The notes under the pieces were generated by a model that was not told the origin of the DNA, did no database searches, and saw only the letters and a list, made by a program, of their open reading frames with translations. The position numbers and the translations under genes are program-made. A stretch of 64,000 bases of DNA from Bacillus sp. FJAT-44742 (GTDB lineage Bacteria; Bacillota; Bacilli; Bacillales; Marinococcaceae). How positions within the stretch are numbered: the stretch's first letter is position 1; each line of letters begins with the position of its first letter. Positions 1 to 9,441 of the stretch are shown in pieces. The stretch is taken from assembly GCF_002797315.1 (NCBI RefSeq), contig NZ_KZ454936.1:188999-252998 (forward strand). The letters are read 5' to 3'.

Positions 1-59
1 AATATAGAAAGAAACGAAAAAATGGTGACTTTTCCATTATAAAGACAGGAAGTGTATGA

Positions 60-893
60 TTGATGGCAATGATAATTATCTTATTACTTATCGGTCTGCT
101 GGCAGGAGTGTTGGCAAGTCTTGTAGGTATCGGGGGAGGGCTGATTATTGTACCAGCACTCCTTTTTTTAGGTACATATACATTGATTATTCCTGAAATA
201 AGTCCTCAGCTGGCTGTAGGAACGTCAATGGTCGTTGTATTAGCAACAGGCCTTTCTTCTACCTTGGCTTATATGAAGCAAAAAAAAGTTGATTACAAAA
301 GCGGCCTTTATTTTTTTATAGGCAGCGGGCCTGGGGCAGTTCTTGGGGCGTATGTGAATAGTTTTTTTGATTTTGAAGGCTTTTCTATTATTTTTGGATT
401 TTTTATTTTAGGAATATCCATTCTCCTGATGCTTCGTCATCGCTTAAAGCCTTTCCCACTCAAACAGTCCATCCAAAGGGAATGGGAAAGTGATACAGGA
501 GAAACAACTCTATATGGATACAGCTTAAAAGTAGCGATTCCTATTGCTTTTTTTGTCGGGGGAGTATCAGGGTTGTTTGGTATTGGTGGCGGAACAATTA
601 TGGTTCCGGTAATGATTATGATTTTTCTTTTTCCTCCTCACGTTGCTGTCGCAACCTCCATGTTTATGATCTTTCTCTCGGCAATTACTGGATCAATTAC
701 TCACGTGGCAATGGGGAATGTTGAATGGCTATACGTCTTTCTTTTAACCGCGGGAGCATGGATTGGAGCAAAAGTAGGAGCAAACCTTAATCAGAGACTA
801 AATAGTGAGTCCATTGTTTTTCTTCTCAGGCTGGTCCTCATTCTTGTTGCCCTAAGACTGATATGGGAAGGATCTGCTCCTTTTTTTACATAA
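60..893 (+). CDS. TSUP-family (TauE/SafE) membrane permease
   Basis: A 277-residue integral membrane protein of the sulfite exporter TauE/SafE family, which moves small sulfur- or carbon-containing anions across the cytoplasmic membrane. The two-fold repeat typical of the family is visible: each half carries a GIGGG motif followed by a proline (residues 23-27 and 174-178), with hydrophobic segments throughout. A TTG start at 60 is preceded by AGGAAG at 47-52; the ATG at 63 is an alternative. It lies 23 bases before an M20 amidohydrolase on the same strand, so the two may be co-transcribed. Substrate cannot be read from the sequence; the neighbour suggests an organic nitrogen compound, which is inference. 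Confidence 0.85.
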   Translation: MMAMIIILLLIGLLAGVLASLVGIGGGLIIVPALLFLGTYTLIIPEISPQLAVGTSMVVVLATGLSSTLAYMKQKKVDYKSGLYFFIGSGPGAVLGAYVNSFFDFEGFSIIFGFFILGISILLMLRHRLKPFPLKQSIQREWESDTGETTLYGYSLKVAIPIAFFVGGVSGLFGIGGGTIMVPVMIMIFLFPPHVAVATSMFMIFLSAITGSITHVAMGNVEWLYVFLLTAGAWIGAKVGANLNQRLNSESIVFLLRLVLILVALRLIWEGSAPFFT

Positions 894-916
894 TATTTAT
901 CTAGGGAGAGAGTAAA

Positions 917-2206
917 GTGATTTCTTTAAAAGAAAGGCTTCTAACAGATCTTCACAATTGTAGTAGTTATCCTGGCCTGAATGCAGAAGTACTTGCTTCC
1001 AGGCTTTCTGAAATGGCTCAGATTGGAGGCCTTCCTAATAGGGGAATTTCCAGATATGTCTACACGGAAGAAGAAAAAGAAGCAAAGGAATTGTTTAAGA
1101 GCTGGCTTGAAGATATAGGCGGACTCGTTAGGGAAGATTCAGTTGGAAATATAATCGCCAGGTTTGAAGGGGAGAATCCAGAAATGTCTGTTGTTATGAC
1201 GGGGTCTCATCTGGATACCGTGCCTGATGGTGGAGCATTTGATGGAGCTTTGGGATGCATCAGCTCGCTAATGGCTGTAGAAGCACTTAGAAATTCTGAA
1301 AAGAAACATATCCGTCCCATAGAAATTGTCGTTTTTGCAGATGAGGAAGGAACTCGTTTTGGAAGCGGCCTTCTTGGCAGCCGAGCGATGATTGGAGAAG
1401 TTTCGAAGGAGGAGCTTCATCAAGTAAAAGACAACAGAGGAATTACAATTTATGAGGCGATGGAGGATATGGGCTTTATGCCCGCCAAAGTTGAAGAAAG
1501 CAAGTACCCGGAAAACAGTATTCACGCTTTCATCGAACTCCACATTGAACAAGGAAAACAGCTGGAGTATAACCAGGAAAAAATCGGTATCGTTAACGGT
1601 ATCGCTGGTCCTTCCTGGCAAACGGTAACCTTTTATGGAGAAACAGACCACGCTGGAAATACACCAATGAATTTAAGAAAAGATACAGTAGCAGCCGCAG
1701 GGGAATTGATTACTGAAATAGAAAAAGTGCCAGCAGCAGTGAGCGACTCTGCTGTAGCGACTGTGGGTAAGGTTCATGTACTTCCTAACGGTTCGAATGT
1801 AATTTCCGGCGAGACAGAATTGACTATAGATATTAGAGATATAAAGGAAGAGGCTCGTAATGAGGTAATTGCAAGAGTGAAAAGTACAGCTGAAGACATT
1901 GCTGAAAATAGGCAATTAGAGATGGAATGGAAGACTCTCCTAACACTCCCTCCTGTCCCTCTTTCAAAGAATATTCAAAGGATTACAGAGGAAGCGGCCC
2001 AAAGACATGGTCTTGCTTACCGTGTGCTTCCAAGCGGAGCAGGGCATGATGCCATGAATATTGGGAAAAAGGTTTCGGCAGGTATGATCTTTGTTCCAAG
2101 CAAAGCAGGGAAAAGTCATAGTCCAGAAGAGTTTACTAACCTAAGTGACTGCCTGGATGGAATAGCAGTACTAAAAGATACGATAGAATATTTGGCAAAT
2201 GAGTAA
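917..2206 (+). CDS. M20-family Zn-dependent amidohydrolase (allantoate / N-carbamoyl-amino-acid hydrolase type)
   Basis: A 429-residue cytosolic metallo-hydrolase of the hydantoinase/carbamoylase branch of peptidase family M20, which removes N-carbamoyl or ureido groups. The metal-site pattern is clear: GSHLD (His98), FDGA (Asp109), ADEEG (Glu143/144), LHIEQG (His209) and a late GAGHD motif. Length fits the family (about 410-430). The GTG start at 917 follows AGGGAGAG. Between metal motifs lies the usual dimerisation/lid domain. Paired with the TSUP permease upstream, it could act on an imported carbamoyl compound. Allantoate amidohydrolase, beta-ureidopropionase and L-carbamoylase cannot be told apart here; no purine-degradation genes are adjacent. 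Confidence 0.82.
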   Translation: MISLKERLLTDLHNCSSYPGLNAEVLASRLSEMAQIGGLPNRGISRYVYTEEEKEAKELFKSWLEDIGGLVREDSVGNIIARFEGENPEMSVVMTGSHLDTVPDGGAFDGALGCISSLMAVEALRNSEKKHIRPIEIVVFADEEGTRFGSGLLGSRAMIGEVSKEELHQVKDNRGITIYEAMEDMGFMPAKVEESKYPENSIHAFIELHIEQGKQLEYNQEKIGIVNGIAGPSWQTVTFYGETDHAGNTPMNLRKDTVAAAGELITEIEKVPAAVSDSAVATVGKVHVLPNGSNVISGETELTIDIRDIKEEARNEVIARVKSTAEDIAENRQLEMEWKTLLTLPPVPLSKNIQRITEEAAQRHGLAYRVLPSGAGHDAMNIGKKVSAGMIFVPSKAGKSHSPEEFTNLSDCLDGIAVLKDTIEYLANE

Positions 2207-2466
2207 TTTGTCACTCAGATATAGGAAGTCTCACGCAACTACGAAGAAGGTGAAAAAGGCCGGCCCATCAGCCAGGTCAGCTGCATTTTTAATTCATTAT
2301 CTATAAATCTGCAACTGAAGGTGCCGCAATGGCAATGCCTGGGCATAAAGCGCTGCCATAGGTACGAATTTACCGTGGACACAAATGAAGTCTAGATGGG
2401 GAGTATTTCAGCAAAAAAGCCTTCTAGGAAAGCCCTTTTTCATTAGGTAAAAGGAGTGAGGAAGTT

Positions 2467-3363
2467 TTGGAGATATTTATAGAAGTGCTGCTTCCCATTG
2501 CTCTTATATTTATGGGAGGATATTGGCTGCAGAAAAAGCAGGTTCTGGAAATCAGGTCTATTTCTGCGGTGGCTTTATACATATTAACACCAGCATTAGT
2601 ATTCAGGACTTTTTACACAACAGTGCCTGATCGCAATTACTTAATTATAGTGGTTTTTTCAATTGTCTTTCTGGTCATTATGCTTCTTTGTAACTTCATT
2701 GTCTCCAAAATATTTAAATGGGACAGTAAAACGATAAGTGGGATGAACCTTGCGACGATATTTACAAATGCAGGAAATTACGGAGCTCCCCTTATTCTTT
2801 TTGCCTTTGGGGAAGAAGCCTTTGCCTTTGCTGTTATTTATATGGTTGTTCAATCTTTGCTTATGAATACATTTGGTGTTTATGTAGCTAATAGGAGTAA
2901 TATGGATGCAAGGGGAGCTATACGGATTTCTTTAAAAATGCCAGTTATGTATGCCTTGTTCCTTGGTTTAGCTCTGCAATACTTAAATATTGAAATGGGA
3001 GATTCCTATTTAGGTGCAATTGATTTATTAGCTGATTCTGCAATCCCGGTGGTAATGGTTATCCTTGGGATGCAGCTGGCGACAATATCGGTGAAAAGCT
3101 TTCAGTGGGGCCTAGTGGGATATGGTACCATACTGCGTTTAGTGCTATCTCCAGTAATTGCTTACGTACTTACGCTGATGATGCCAGCCAGTCCAACGCT
3201 TGCTGCTGTGCTGATCGTCTCTGCTTCTATGCCTTCAGCTGCAACGACAGCTATGCTGGCAGTGCAATTTGATGCAAACCCGAAACTTGTTTCTTCCATA
3301 ACATTAGTGACTACCGTTTTAAGTGTACCATCGTTATGGATCCTGCTTACCTTGCTTCAATGA
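2467..3363 (+). CDS. AEC-family transporter
   Basis: A 298-residue membrane protein of the auxin efflux carrier (AEC) family, related to malate and other organic-acid carriers. About ten hydrophobic segments are visible with a short polar central loop, and the family pattern of small-residue-rich helices near the end (PSAATTAML) is present. It starts with TTG at 2467 behind AAAGGAGTGAG. A 260-base gap with no obvious gene separates it from the amidohydrolase, and a strong terminator follows. Substrate is unknown. Confidence 0.82.
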   Translation: MEIFIEVLLPIALIFMGGYWLQKKQVLEIRSISAVALYILTPALVFRTFYTTVPDRNYLIIVVFSIVFLVIMLLCNFIVSKIFKWDSKTISGMNLATIFTNAGNYGAPLILFAFGEEAFAFAVIYMVVQSLLMNTFGVYVANRSNMDARGAIRISLKMPVMYALFLGLALQYLNIEMGDSYLGAIDLLADSAIPVVMVILGMQLATISVKSFQWGLVGYGTILRLVLSPVIAYVLTLMMPASPTLAAVLIVSASMPSAATTAMLAVQFDANPKLVSSITLVTTVLSVPSLWILLTLLQ

Positions 3364-3400
3364 TTATTTCAAATGTTTGACCTTACTTATTAAGGGTTAT

Positions 3401-3436
3401 AAAAAAAGCCACCGCTCAAGAAAGGGGTGGCTTTTT
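3401..3436 (+). terminator. Rho-independent terminator after AEC transporter
   Basis: GCCACC (3408-3413) pairs with GGTGGC (3426-3431) and is followed by five T; a run of A before the stem makes it usable on the other strand as well. It ends the AEC gene. Confidence 0.85.
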
Positions 3437-3487
3437 CATTCATTTTAATACGGTCGGTTTATTCTGACAAAAAACTGTAAATCCAAT

Positions 3488-3515
3488 AAAAAAAGGACTC
3501 CGACGAGTCCTTTTT
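3488..3515 (-). terminator. Terminator of the cold-shock gene
   Basis: GGACTC, loop CGAC, GAGTCC with A and T tracts on both sides. It lies just past the stop of the minus-strand cold-shock gene and probably works in both directions. Confidence 0.85.
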
Positions 3516-3526
3516 GATATATGCTG

Positions 3527-3727
3527 TTACGCTTTTTGAACGTTAGCAGCTTGTGGTCCACGGTTACCTTCAACGATTTCAAAGCTAACTTGTTGACCTT
3601 CTTCCAAAGTTTTGAAGCCTTCCTCTTGAATAGCAGAGAAGTGTACGAATACGTCGTCTGCACCTTCACGCTCGATAAAACCAAAACCTTTTTCTGCATT
3701 AAACCATTTAACTGTACCTTGTTCCAT
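3527..3727 (-). CDS. Cold-shock protein (CspA family)
   Basis: A 66-residue cold-shock domain protein that binds single-stranded RNA/DNA and acts as an RNA chaperone. RNP1 (KGFGFIE) and RNP2 (VFVHFSAI) motifs are both present, and length is exactly that of the family. The ATG at 3727 is chosen because AGGAGG lies 8-15 bases upstream on the minus strand; an in-frame extension of 12 residues to 3763 has no support. A long non-coding leader precedes it, as is usual for cold-shock genes controlled after transcription. A near-identical paralogue is at 49755-49952. Confidence 0.95.
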   Translation of the reverse strand: MEQGTVKWFNAEKGFGFIEREGADDVFVHFSAIQEEGFKTLEEGQQVSFEIVEGNRGPQAANVQKA

Positions 3728-4076
3728 GTGAATAAATCCTCCTATATGTGCGGATTGCCGCACGCATTATTACTATCTTGCATTACTTTCAAGAGAAAAA
3801 ACTTCATCTTTACATCGCAACGAGTCAAGATAATTAATTACATCTTATCATGGTATTTTCCAGAATGCAAACTAATTTAGAAAAAAATTAAATTTATGTT
3901 TGATAAGGTAAATAGAAGCCGTTGAAACGTTATTTGATTGCTAGCCAGCCTTTATTGTAACAAAGACATTAAGTAAAACCACCAGGGCTGTAGTCGTTAC
4001 TCATGGTCCTTTCCTTATTATTACATCTGCTTTTGTGATTATACAGAATATTATGCTTAAATGGTTTCTGTTATAA
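3728..4076. other. Cold-shock gene leader and unassigned intergenic DNA
   Basis: About 350 bases without a supported gene. The part nearest 3727 is expected to hold the promoter and long 5' leader of the minus-strand cold-shock gene. No coding frame with a ribosome site was found. Confidence 0.5.
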
Positions 4077-4297
4077 TTGCCAAGGGGTAAGGTATTTGAC
4101 ATTTTCATTGTCACTTTAGGGGGATTTGCTTTAGCGGAAGTTTTTGGTATGCTTCTTCGAGGAGGAAAAAGCGATTTAGTAAGCCTTCGAATAGAGATAA
4201 AGACATCCTCAGTGCAATTGGATTAATGACTATTTCTCTTTTTAGCATCACATCATTTGTGATTCGTTTTATCAAGTATCTGAAGAACCGCAAGTAA
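4077..4297 (+). pseudogene. Possible frameshifted small two-helix membrane protein
   Basis: Two overlapping open frames give one sensible protein if joined. From a TTG at 4077 the first frame encodes a hydrophobic helix (IFIVTLGGFALAEVFGML) and reaches RGGK. The frame one base back then continues with a basic linker (KKRFSKPSNRDK) and a second helix (IGLMTISLFSITSFVIRFI), ending at the TAA at 4295-4297. The switch falls on a run of five A at about 4166-4170, so loss of one A would explain it. No good ribosome site is visible. It may be a decayed gene, a sequencing error or chance; I do not recognise the family. Confidence 0.3.
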
Positions 4298-4365
4298 GAG
4301 TCACTGTTAAAGTGGCTCTTTTTACGCGGAAACACTGTGTTTGGCAGGTAAAGAGGGTGAGCACC

Positions 4366-5391
4366 TTGATTTGGCAGCAAATCATATATATAACCCTTGC
4401 ACTTATTGCAGGAGGATTTTTTTCATATTTAGGGATTCCAGCTGGATGGCTGCTTGGATCCCTTCTTTTCGGAATCATAATTGGCCTTATTTATAAAAAG
4501 CTTCCATTTGAAGGCCTCCCTTTTCAAATGGCTCTAGCAATGGTTGGGACAAGTATAGGTTTTATGATGGAAAGAGAACTGTTTATTACTTTACATATTT
4601 ATTTATTTCCATTGTTAGTAACGCTTAGCTTGACCTTGGCTGCAGGTCTTTTATTCGGGTGGCTGATGTATAAATGGACAGACTTGGATATATTAACAGC
4701 CTTTTTTTGTTGTGTCCCCGGGGGGGCATCAGAAGTGATCAGTGTCAGCAGGGAGTACGGAGCAGATGACCGTATTGTTGCAGCTTTTCACACAGCGAGG
4801 ATTACCTTCTTTGTCCTTGTCATACCATTTGCAGCTGGCATCTTTTACCCTGTAATAGAAACAGAAGCTCAAGTAAACGGGTCTTATACGAATCTTGCTT
4901 TACTCCTTCCTATTCTATTTGTTGTCATTTCTCTTTCTATTATCCTGAATCGAAAGGTCAAAATCCCCGCGGGAGCTCTTTTGTATTCTATATTTATCGG
5001 GTTTCTAGTAAGTGAGTTTCTGGTCCCCCTTGAATCGCCCTCTTACATAGCAGGCATTGGCCAAGGTCTGATTGGGGCCATGATTGGGATTAGATTCGAT
5101 AAGGTTACGCTTCATCGCCTAAAGTTGATTGGCCTTCCAAGTGTGGGGGTCATTCAGTTATTTTTTCTGTTTAGTTTGTGTCTGGCACTCATTTTCTTTC
5201 TCCTTACACCGCTTCCTTATATGACTAGTCTTTTGAGCACCGTTCCAGCAGGGGCTGCTGAGATGGCTTCCACGGCTTTTGCACTGCAGCTTGAACCAAC
5301 GCTTGTTTCAAGTCTTCACGTGATCAGAGTGATGGTGTTGTTCATGGTCCTTCCCTTCCTTTTGAAGGTCATACTAAAGATTGCTAAATAA
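4366..5391 (+). CDS. AbrB-family membrane protein (putative transporter/regulator)
   Basis: A roughly 341-residue integral membrane protein of the family named AbrB/AmoA-like (unrelated to the DNA-binding AbrB). It has the internal duplication typical of the family: LGIPAGWLLGSLL in the first half and VPAGAAEMASTA in the second, with PGGASEVISVS between them. Start choice is uncertain: a TTG at 4366 sits 7-8 bases after AAAGAGGGTG, whereas the GTG at 4357 overlaps that site. Substrate is unknown. It is convergent with cstA across a shared terminator. Confidence 0.75.
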   Translation: MIWQQIIYITLALIAGGFFSYLGIPAGWLLGSLLFGIIIGLIYKKLPFEGLPFQMALAMVGTSIGFMMERELFITLHIYLFPLLVTLSLTLAAGLLFGWLMYKWTDLDILTAFFCCVPGGASEVISVSREYGADDRIVAAFHTARITFFVLVIPFAAGIFYPVIETEAQVNGSYTNLALLLPILFVVISLSIILNRKVKIPAGALLYSIFIGFLVSEFLVPLESPSYIAGIGQGLIGAMIGIRFDKVTLHRLKLIGLPSVGVIQLFFLFSLCLALIFFLLTPLPYMTSLLSTVPAGAAEMASTAFALQLEPTLVSSLHVIRVMVLFMVLPFLLKVILKIAK

Positions 5392-5429
5392 AAAGATCTG
5401 CCCCAACTCAAAGGGAGCAGATCTTTTTC
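5392..5429. terminator. Bidirectional terminator between the AbrB-family gene and cstA
   Basis: AAAAGATCTGC and GCAGATCTTTT form a perfect stem with A and T tracts at its two ends, placed between convergent genes so that it can serve both. Confidence 0.88.
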
Positions 5430-5430
5430 T

Positions 5431-6870
5431 CTATGCCGCTGATGTATACGAATCTTGTGAGCGGTCTTTTTTGTTTGATTTAATTTTGCGGATGTACCAT
5501 ATGCAGACTAAAACGGTAATGACTGCACCCATTGCGAGAGATACATTATAATCCATATTCAAGCCTTCCGGTGCGTAAAATACATAGGTGGAGACCATTC
5601 CGGTCATGAATAGGGCAGGGATACCGGTAATCCAATGCAGCTTGTTATTGGTAAGAAGATACATGGTGGCTGTCCAAAGCATAATGGTTGCTACTGTCTG
5701 ATTTGTAAACCCGACATATCTCCATAAAAATGTATAATCAATGGTAGACAGCATGAAACAGGGAATGGTGACAGGGATGGTCGCAAGAATCACTTTCCAT
5801 TTTCCTGATAAGTTTTTAAAGAGAGAACTAAAAAGCTCGGTAAGCATCATACGCGAAGAACGTAAAGCCGTGTCTCCGGTCGTGATTGGCAAAATGATCA
5901 CGCCAAGAATAGCTAATATTCCACCAAGTGTTCCAAGGAGACTGGTTGAAATTTCATTTACGATCCCAGCTGGTCCTCCTGCAGCAAAGGCTTCTTGAAG
6001 GCCTCCTGTGTTACCAAAAAAGGTCATGGCAGCTGCAGCCCAAATCATAGCAATAATTCCTTCTGCAATCATTGCTCCGTAGAAAACTTTTCTTCCATCT
6101 GACTCTTTTTTTATAGTTCTTGCAATAATGGGACTCTGGGTGCTATGGAATCCTGAGATTGCCCCGCAGGAAATAGTAACCATTAACAAAGGCCAAATTG
6201 GCAGCTCCTGAGGATGCAGATTGCTGACAGTAAGGTTTGGAATCTGATGTTCAGAGAAAAGTAATGCGATGGCAATGGAAACAGCCATAAAGATCAGAAT
6301 GCCTCCAAACACTGGATACACCTTCCCGATAATGCGGTTAACCGGAAGTACCGCAGCAAGTAGAAAGTATGCAAAAATAACAATAATGGCAGTTAAGAAA
6401 GTAAGAGGAGTAAGCTCAGCAATTAATTGGGCCGGCCCGGCTGTAAAAGCTGCGGCTACTAAAATCATCAGGACAATAGAGACAATATTTATTGCTGATT
6501 GCATTGTCTTTCCTAAGTACCGCCCAACGAGCGCAGGGAATTGAGCCCCTTTGTGCCTTAATGAAAGCATTCCGGAAAAGTAATCATGCACAGCTCCGGC
6601 GAATATACATCCAATGACGATCCAAATAAAAGCAACTGGACCATAAAGAGCACCTGTAACCGCTCCAAAAATAGGTCCAAGACCTGCTATGTTCAATAGC
6701 TGAATTAAGCTGCCTTTCCACCAACTCATAGGGACGTAATCCATATTATCGTTTTTTGTATATGCTGGAGTCTCGTTTTTATCATTTATTCCAAAAACTT
6801 TTTCCACGAACTTAGAATAAAATATATATCCAACGATCAGCAAAATGATAGCGAGCAAAAAGGTAAGCAT
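5431..6870 (-). CDS. cstA: CstA-family carbon-starvation / peptide-pyruvate transporter
   Basis: A 479-residue membrane protein of the CstA family (peptide and pyruvate uptake during carbon limitation). The family core is visible: SWWKGSLIQLLNIAGLGPIF near the start, GAVHDYFSGMLSLRHKG, and GFHSTQSPIIARTI. It is the short form usual in Firmicutes rather than the roughly 700-residue enterobacterial one. The ATG at 6870 follows AGGAGGAACAG on the minus strand. It has its own terminator and appears monocistronic. Confidence 0.88.
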   Translation of the reverse strand: MLTFLLAIILLIVGYIFYSKFVEKVFGINDKNETPAYTKNDNMDYVPMSWWKGSLIQLLNIAGLGPIFGAVTGALYGPVAFIWIVIGCIFAGAVHDYFSGMLSLRHKGAQFPALVGRYLGKTMQSAINIVSIVLMILVAAAFTAGPAQLIAELTPLTFLTAIIVIFAYFLLAAVLPVNRIIGKVYPVFGGILIFMAVSIAIALLFSEHQIPNLTVSNLHPQELPIWPLLMVTISCGAISGFHSTQSPIIARTIKKESDGRKVFYGAMIAEGIIAMIWAAAAMTFFGNTGGLQEAFAAGGPAGIVNEISTSLLGTLGGILAILGVIILPITTGDTALRSSRMMLTELFSSLFKNLSGKWKVILATIPVTIPCFMLSTIDYTFLWRYVGFTNQTVATIMLWTATMYLLTNNKLHWITGIPALFMTGMVSTYVFYAPEGLNMDYNVSLAMGAVITVLVCIWYIRKIKSNKKDRSQDSYTSAA

Positions 6871-7072
6871 GTTCTGTTCCTCCTGTTGTGTAACGAGCTA
6901 AAGATAATTGATATTTTAACGCGGTAAACTAATAAAAACAACATTTTTCAGAAAAAATATTTTATTAAAATAAATTTAAATAAATGGAAAGGATAATAGA
7001 AATATTGGTATAGTTGAAACCAATAGGGTTTCTCGGCGTATGTTTTACATGGATAGGCAAAGGAGGATCATT

Positions 7073-7504
7073 ATGAAAAGAACAGGTGAAGTAACATTAG
7101 GAATCATTGGAGTGGTTTTAAGCGGATTGGTTTCCATTCTGGGATTCACATTAACTACCTTTATGGACTCTCAAGAGTTTCAACAGCAGTTGTCTCAAGA
7201 AATGGCTCAGGATCCAGCTATGGGAACGGAAGAAGTAAACATGGTTATAGGTATGCTTGGAACATTTGGCTGGGCTATAATCATTTCCAGTATTTTAGGC
7301 GCAGTTTTGGGAATCATTGCTGTTATTAATATCAGAGGAGGAAAAAGGAGAATTCTTGCTGGGATATTATTTTTGATAACTGCAGTGATTGTTGGAATTG
7401 GAACGCTTGGGTTTGCTTTTGTACCTGCAATATTATTTCTGATAGCAGGAATAATGGCCCTAGTGAGAAAACCTAAGCCGCCAGAAAACGAGCCAGTGTA
7501 TTAA
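7073..7504 (+). CDS. DUF4064 membrane protein
   Basis: A 143-residue membrane protein with four predicted helices and a short acidic extracytoplasmic loop after the first, matching the DUF4064 family found across Bacilli. Function is unknown. The ATG at 7073 is preceded by AAAGGAGG, so the upstream in-frame ATG at 7040 is unlikely. A degenerate IS element begins 28 bases after its stop. Confidence 0.72.
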   Translation: MKRTGEVTLGIIGVVLSGLVSILGFTLTTFMDSQEFQQQLSQEMAQDPAMGTEEVNMVIGMLGTFGWAIIISSILGAVLGIIAVINIRGGKRRILAGILFLITAVIVGIGTLGFAFVPAILFLIAGIMALVRKPKPPENEPVY

Positions 7505-7532
7505 TAAAGGTGGAATTTACAGATATATAATA

Positions 7533-9185
7533 GAGGCTGGGACAAAACTCAGCTAAATAGAAGGGCCTTCACCGTCGGTGAGGGCCCTTACTTATATTAT
7601 AATTCTGTTGGTTGATTGTTAAAAATACACTCGCTTGCCGCAGGCAAGGCTTCAGCTAGCCGGGTGAATCCCCCGGCGGATCTTCAGCTCTTGCTTTTCC
7701 TGCAGGCGTCTCGTGATGTTTGAACAATCAACGTCTATGTACACAAAAAGGATACCTTCTGATAAAGTTAAATCACCACAACCTAACAGAATCGGAGGTA
7801 TCCTTATGTTTAAAGATTATAACATGAATCAAGTCGTTTTGCCGATGGACCTTTCTTATAAACTCCAGGAAAATGATGTTGCTTTTGCCGTCAATGATCT
7901 CGTGGAAACCATACCGGATGAAGCATTCAGTTGCTTCCTGCGTTCAACCGGCTGTCCAGCCTACCATCCAAGAATGATGATGAAGCTGATCCTGTGCGCC
8001 TACACACAATCCACTTTCTCAGGAAGAAAGATAGAAGGGCTTTTGAAAGACAGTGTCCGTATGATGTGGCTGGCTCAAGGATACGAACCAAGTTACCGTA
8101 CGATCAATCGCTTCCGGGTTCATCCTGAATCTCAGGAATTATTGCGACATTGCTTCGTTCAATTTAGATGCCAACTTGTTGAAGAAAAGCTGATTGATGA
8201 TGAGGCAATCTTCATTGATGGCACAAAGGTGGAGGCAAACGCGAATAAATTTACTTTTGTCTGGCGTAAATCCGTTGAAAGGTACAGCGCCGGCTTAGTG
8301 GAAAAGTCGAATCAACTTTATGAGGAGCTGCTAAACCAGGATATCATTCCTGCCATCGAACGGGAGAATCTCGAGGAATTATCTTCTGAAGAGCTCGAAG
8401 AGGTCGTACAAGAGCTTGAGGAAACCGTTGAAGATTTTGATAAGCGAATCGAAGAATCGACAGATACGAATCCCTTTTTTGGACACAATTGAGGAAGATT
8501 TTTTCTCTTTGCCATCTTATATCGTGGCTGATGCGGGTTATGGAAGTGAACAGAATTATGAAGACGTGTTTAACAATCGTCAGCGAACCCCACTCAACAC
8601 ATACAGCATGTATCGCAAAGAGAAGAAAAAAGCATATAAGAACAACCCATTCAACGTAAGTAACTGGATCTTTGACCAGGAGACCGATTCTTTTACCTGT
8701 CCGAATGATAAGAAACTTAGCTTTACGTATTGGTTGACAAGAACAGATAAATCAGGATTTGAACGTAAGTTTAAGGTTTATGAAAGTAAAGATTGTTTAA
8801 TGTCCTCTTCGTTCTCAGTGTACGAAAGCCAAGGAAGGAAGTAACCGCAAGGTTTATTATAATGAGAAGTGGGAAAATCAAAAAGCCTATATTCAAGAAA
8901 TGCTTTCAGACGAAGAAACCGGCGAGATCTACGGGAAGCGTAAGGTCGATGTGGAGCCAACCTTCGGATTTCTGAAGGCTAATTTGCGTTTCACCCGAAT
9001 GTCGGTGAGAGGAAAAAAACAGGTGAAAAACGAAATTGGATTTGCATTAATGGCGGTGAACTTGAGAAAGTACACCGTCCATAAGCCCCATCATCCCAAT
9101 TCTGATCACCAAAAAGGTGCCAGCTATCTAAAATCGATAACTGACACCTTTTATTTCTTTTCAGAGACTGTTTTGTCCTAGCCTC
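7533..9185 (+). mobile_element. Degenerate IS1182-family insertion sequence
   Basis: Imperfect terminal inverted repeats bound the element: GAGGCTGGGACAAAAC at 7533 and, in reverse, GAGGCTAGGACAAAAC ending at 9185. Inside are a strong hairpin at 7561-7589 (AAGGGCC with GGCCCTT) before the transposase, which can block read-in transcription, and a terminator-like hairpin at 9111-9154. The transposase is broken (see next entry). At about 1.65 kb it is shorter than usual for the family because of an internal deletion. No clear target duplication was seen. A second, shorter copy lies at 19299-19916. Confidence 0.85.
7806..9181 (+). pseudogene. IS1182-family DDE transposase, disrupted
   Basis: The ATG at 7806 follows ATCGGAGG and opens a normal transposase N-terminus (MFKDYNMNQ, an HTH-like region, the FIDGTKVEANANK motif holding the first catalytic Asp). 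The frame fails near 8470: it jumps from EESTDT straight to IPFLDTIEE in another frame, so a central part of the DDE domain is deleted. A second break is at about 8798, where GATTGTTTAATG replaces the GATTGTTTTGAATG seen in the sister copy: two bases lost from the DCFECP codons. The C-terminal part (VEPTFGFLKANLRF) continues in frame from 8900. It cannot make an active enzyme. Confidence 0.85.
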
Positions 9186-9441
9186 ATTTGTATTCTTCTG
9201 AATGCAAGGGGGAGGAACGTATCTTATGAGAGATGTTTTTTTCTATTATTATGATTTCCTCCCTCGGAATTCCAAAAAACCTGGAAGCGGATTCCACAGG
9301 AGGAGAAGTAAGGGATAGGAGTTCCAAGTAGTGCTCATAGCAAAAGCTTCTTTTTTTCAAAGCAAGTTTTGCTTCTTGCATATAGAGATAAACTTCCCTT
9401 TCGCGCCATGAAAGTGTAAGCAGTATTTCATTTTTGTGCAA
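9184..9441 (-). CDS. Hypothetical protein, possibly truncated by the IS
   Basis: An 85-residue protein of unknown function starting with TTG at 9441, well spaced behind AAAGGAGGGG on the minus strand. It is charged and helical: WREREVYLYMQEAKLALKK, then a segment that could be a helix-turn-helix (SPPVESASRFFGIPREE). Its TGA stop overlaps the terminal bases of the IS1182 element (which ends at 9185), so the present C-terminus is created at or next to the insertion point and the ancestral protein may have been longer. I do not recognise the family. Confidence 0.5.
   Translation of the reverse strand: MHKNEILLTLSWREREVYLYMQEAKLALKKRSFCYEHYLELLSLTSPPVESASRFFGIPREEIIIIEKNISHKIRSSPLHSEEYK

Noticed and set aside
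1268-1651. Minus-strand open frame of 127 residues inside the amidohydrolase gene.
   Set aside because: Antisense shadow with no ribosome site; the plus-strand frame has all metal motifs.
3521-3880. Plus-strand open frame of 119 residues across the cold-shock gene.
   Set aside because: Antisense shadow of the cold-shock gene, with unusual composition and no ribosome site.
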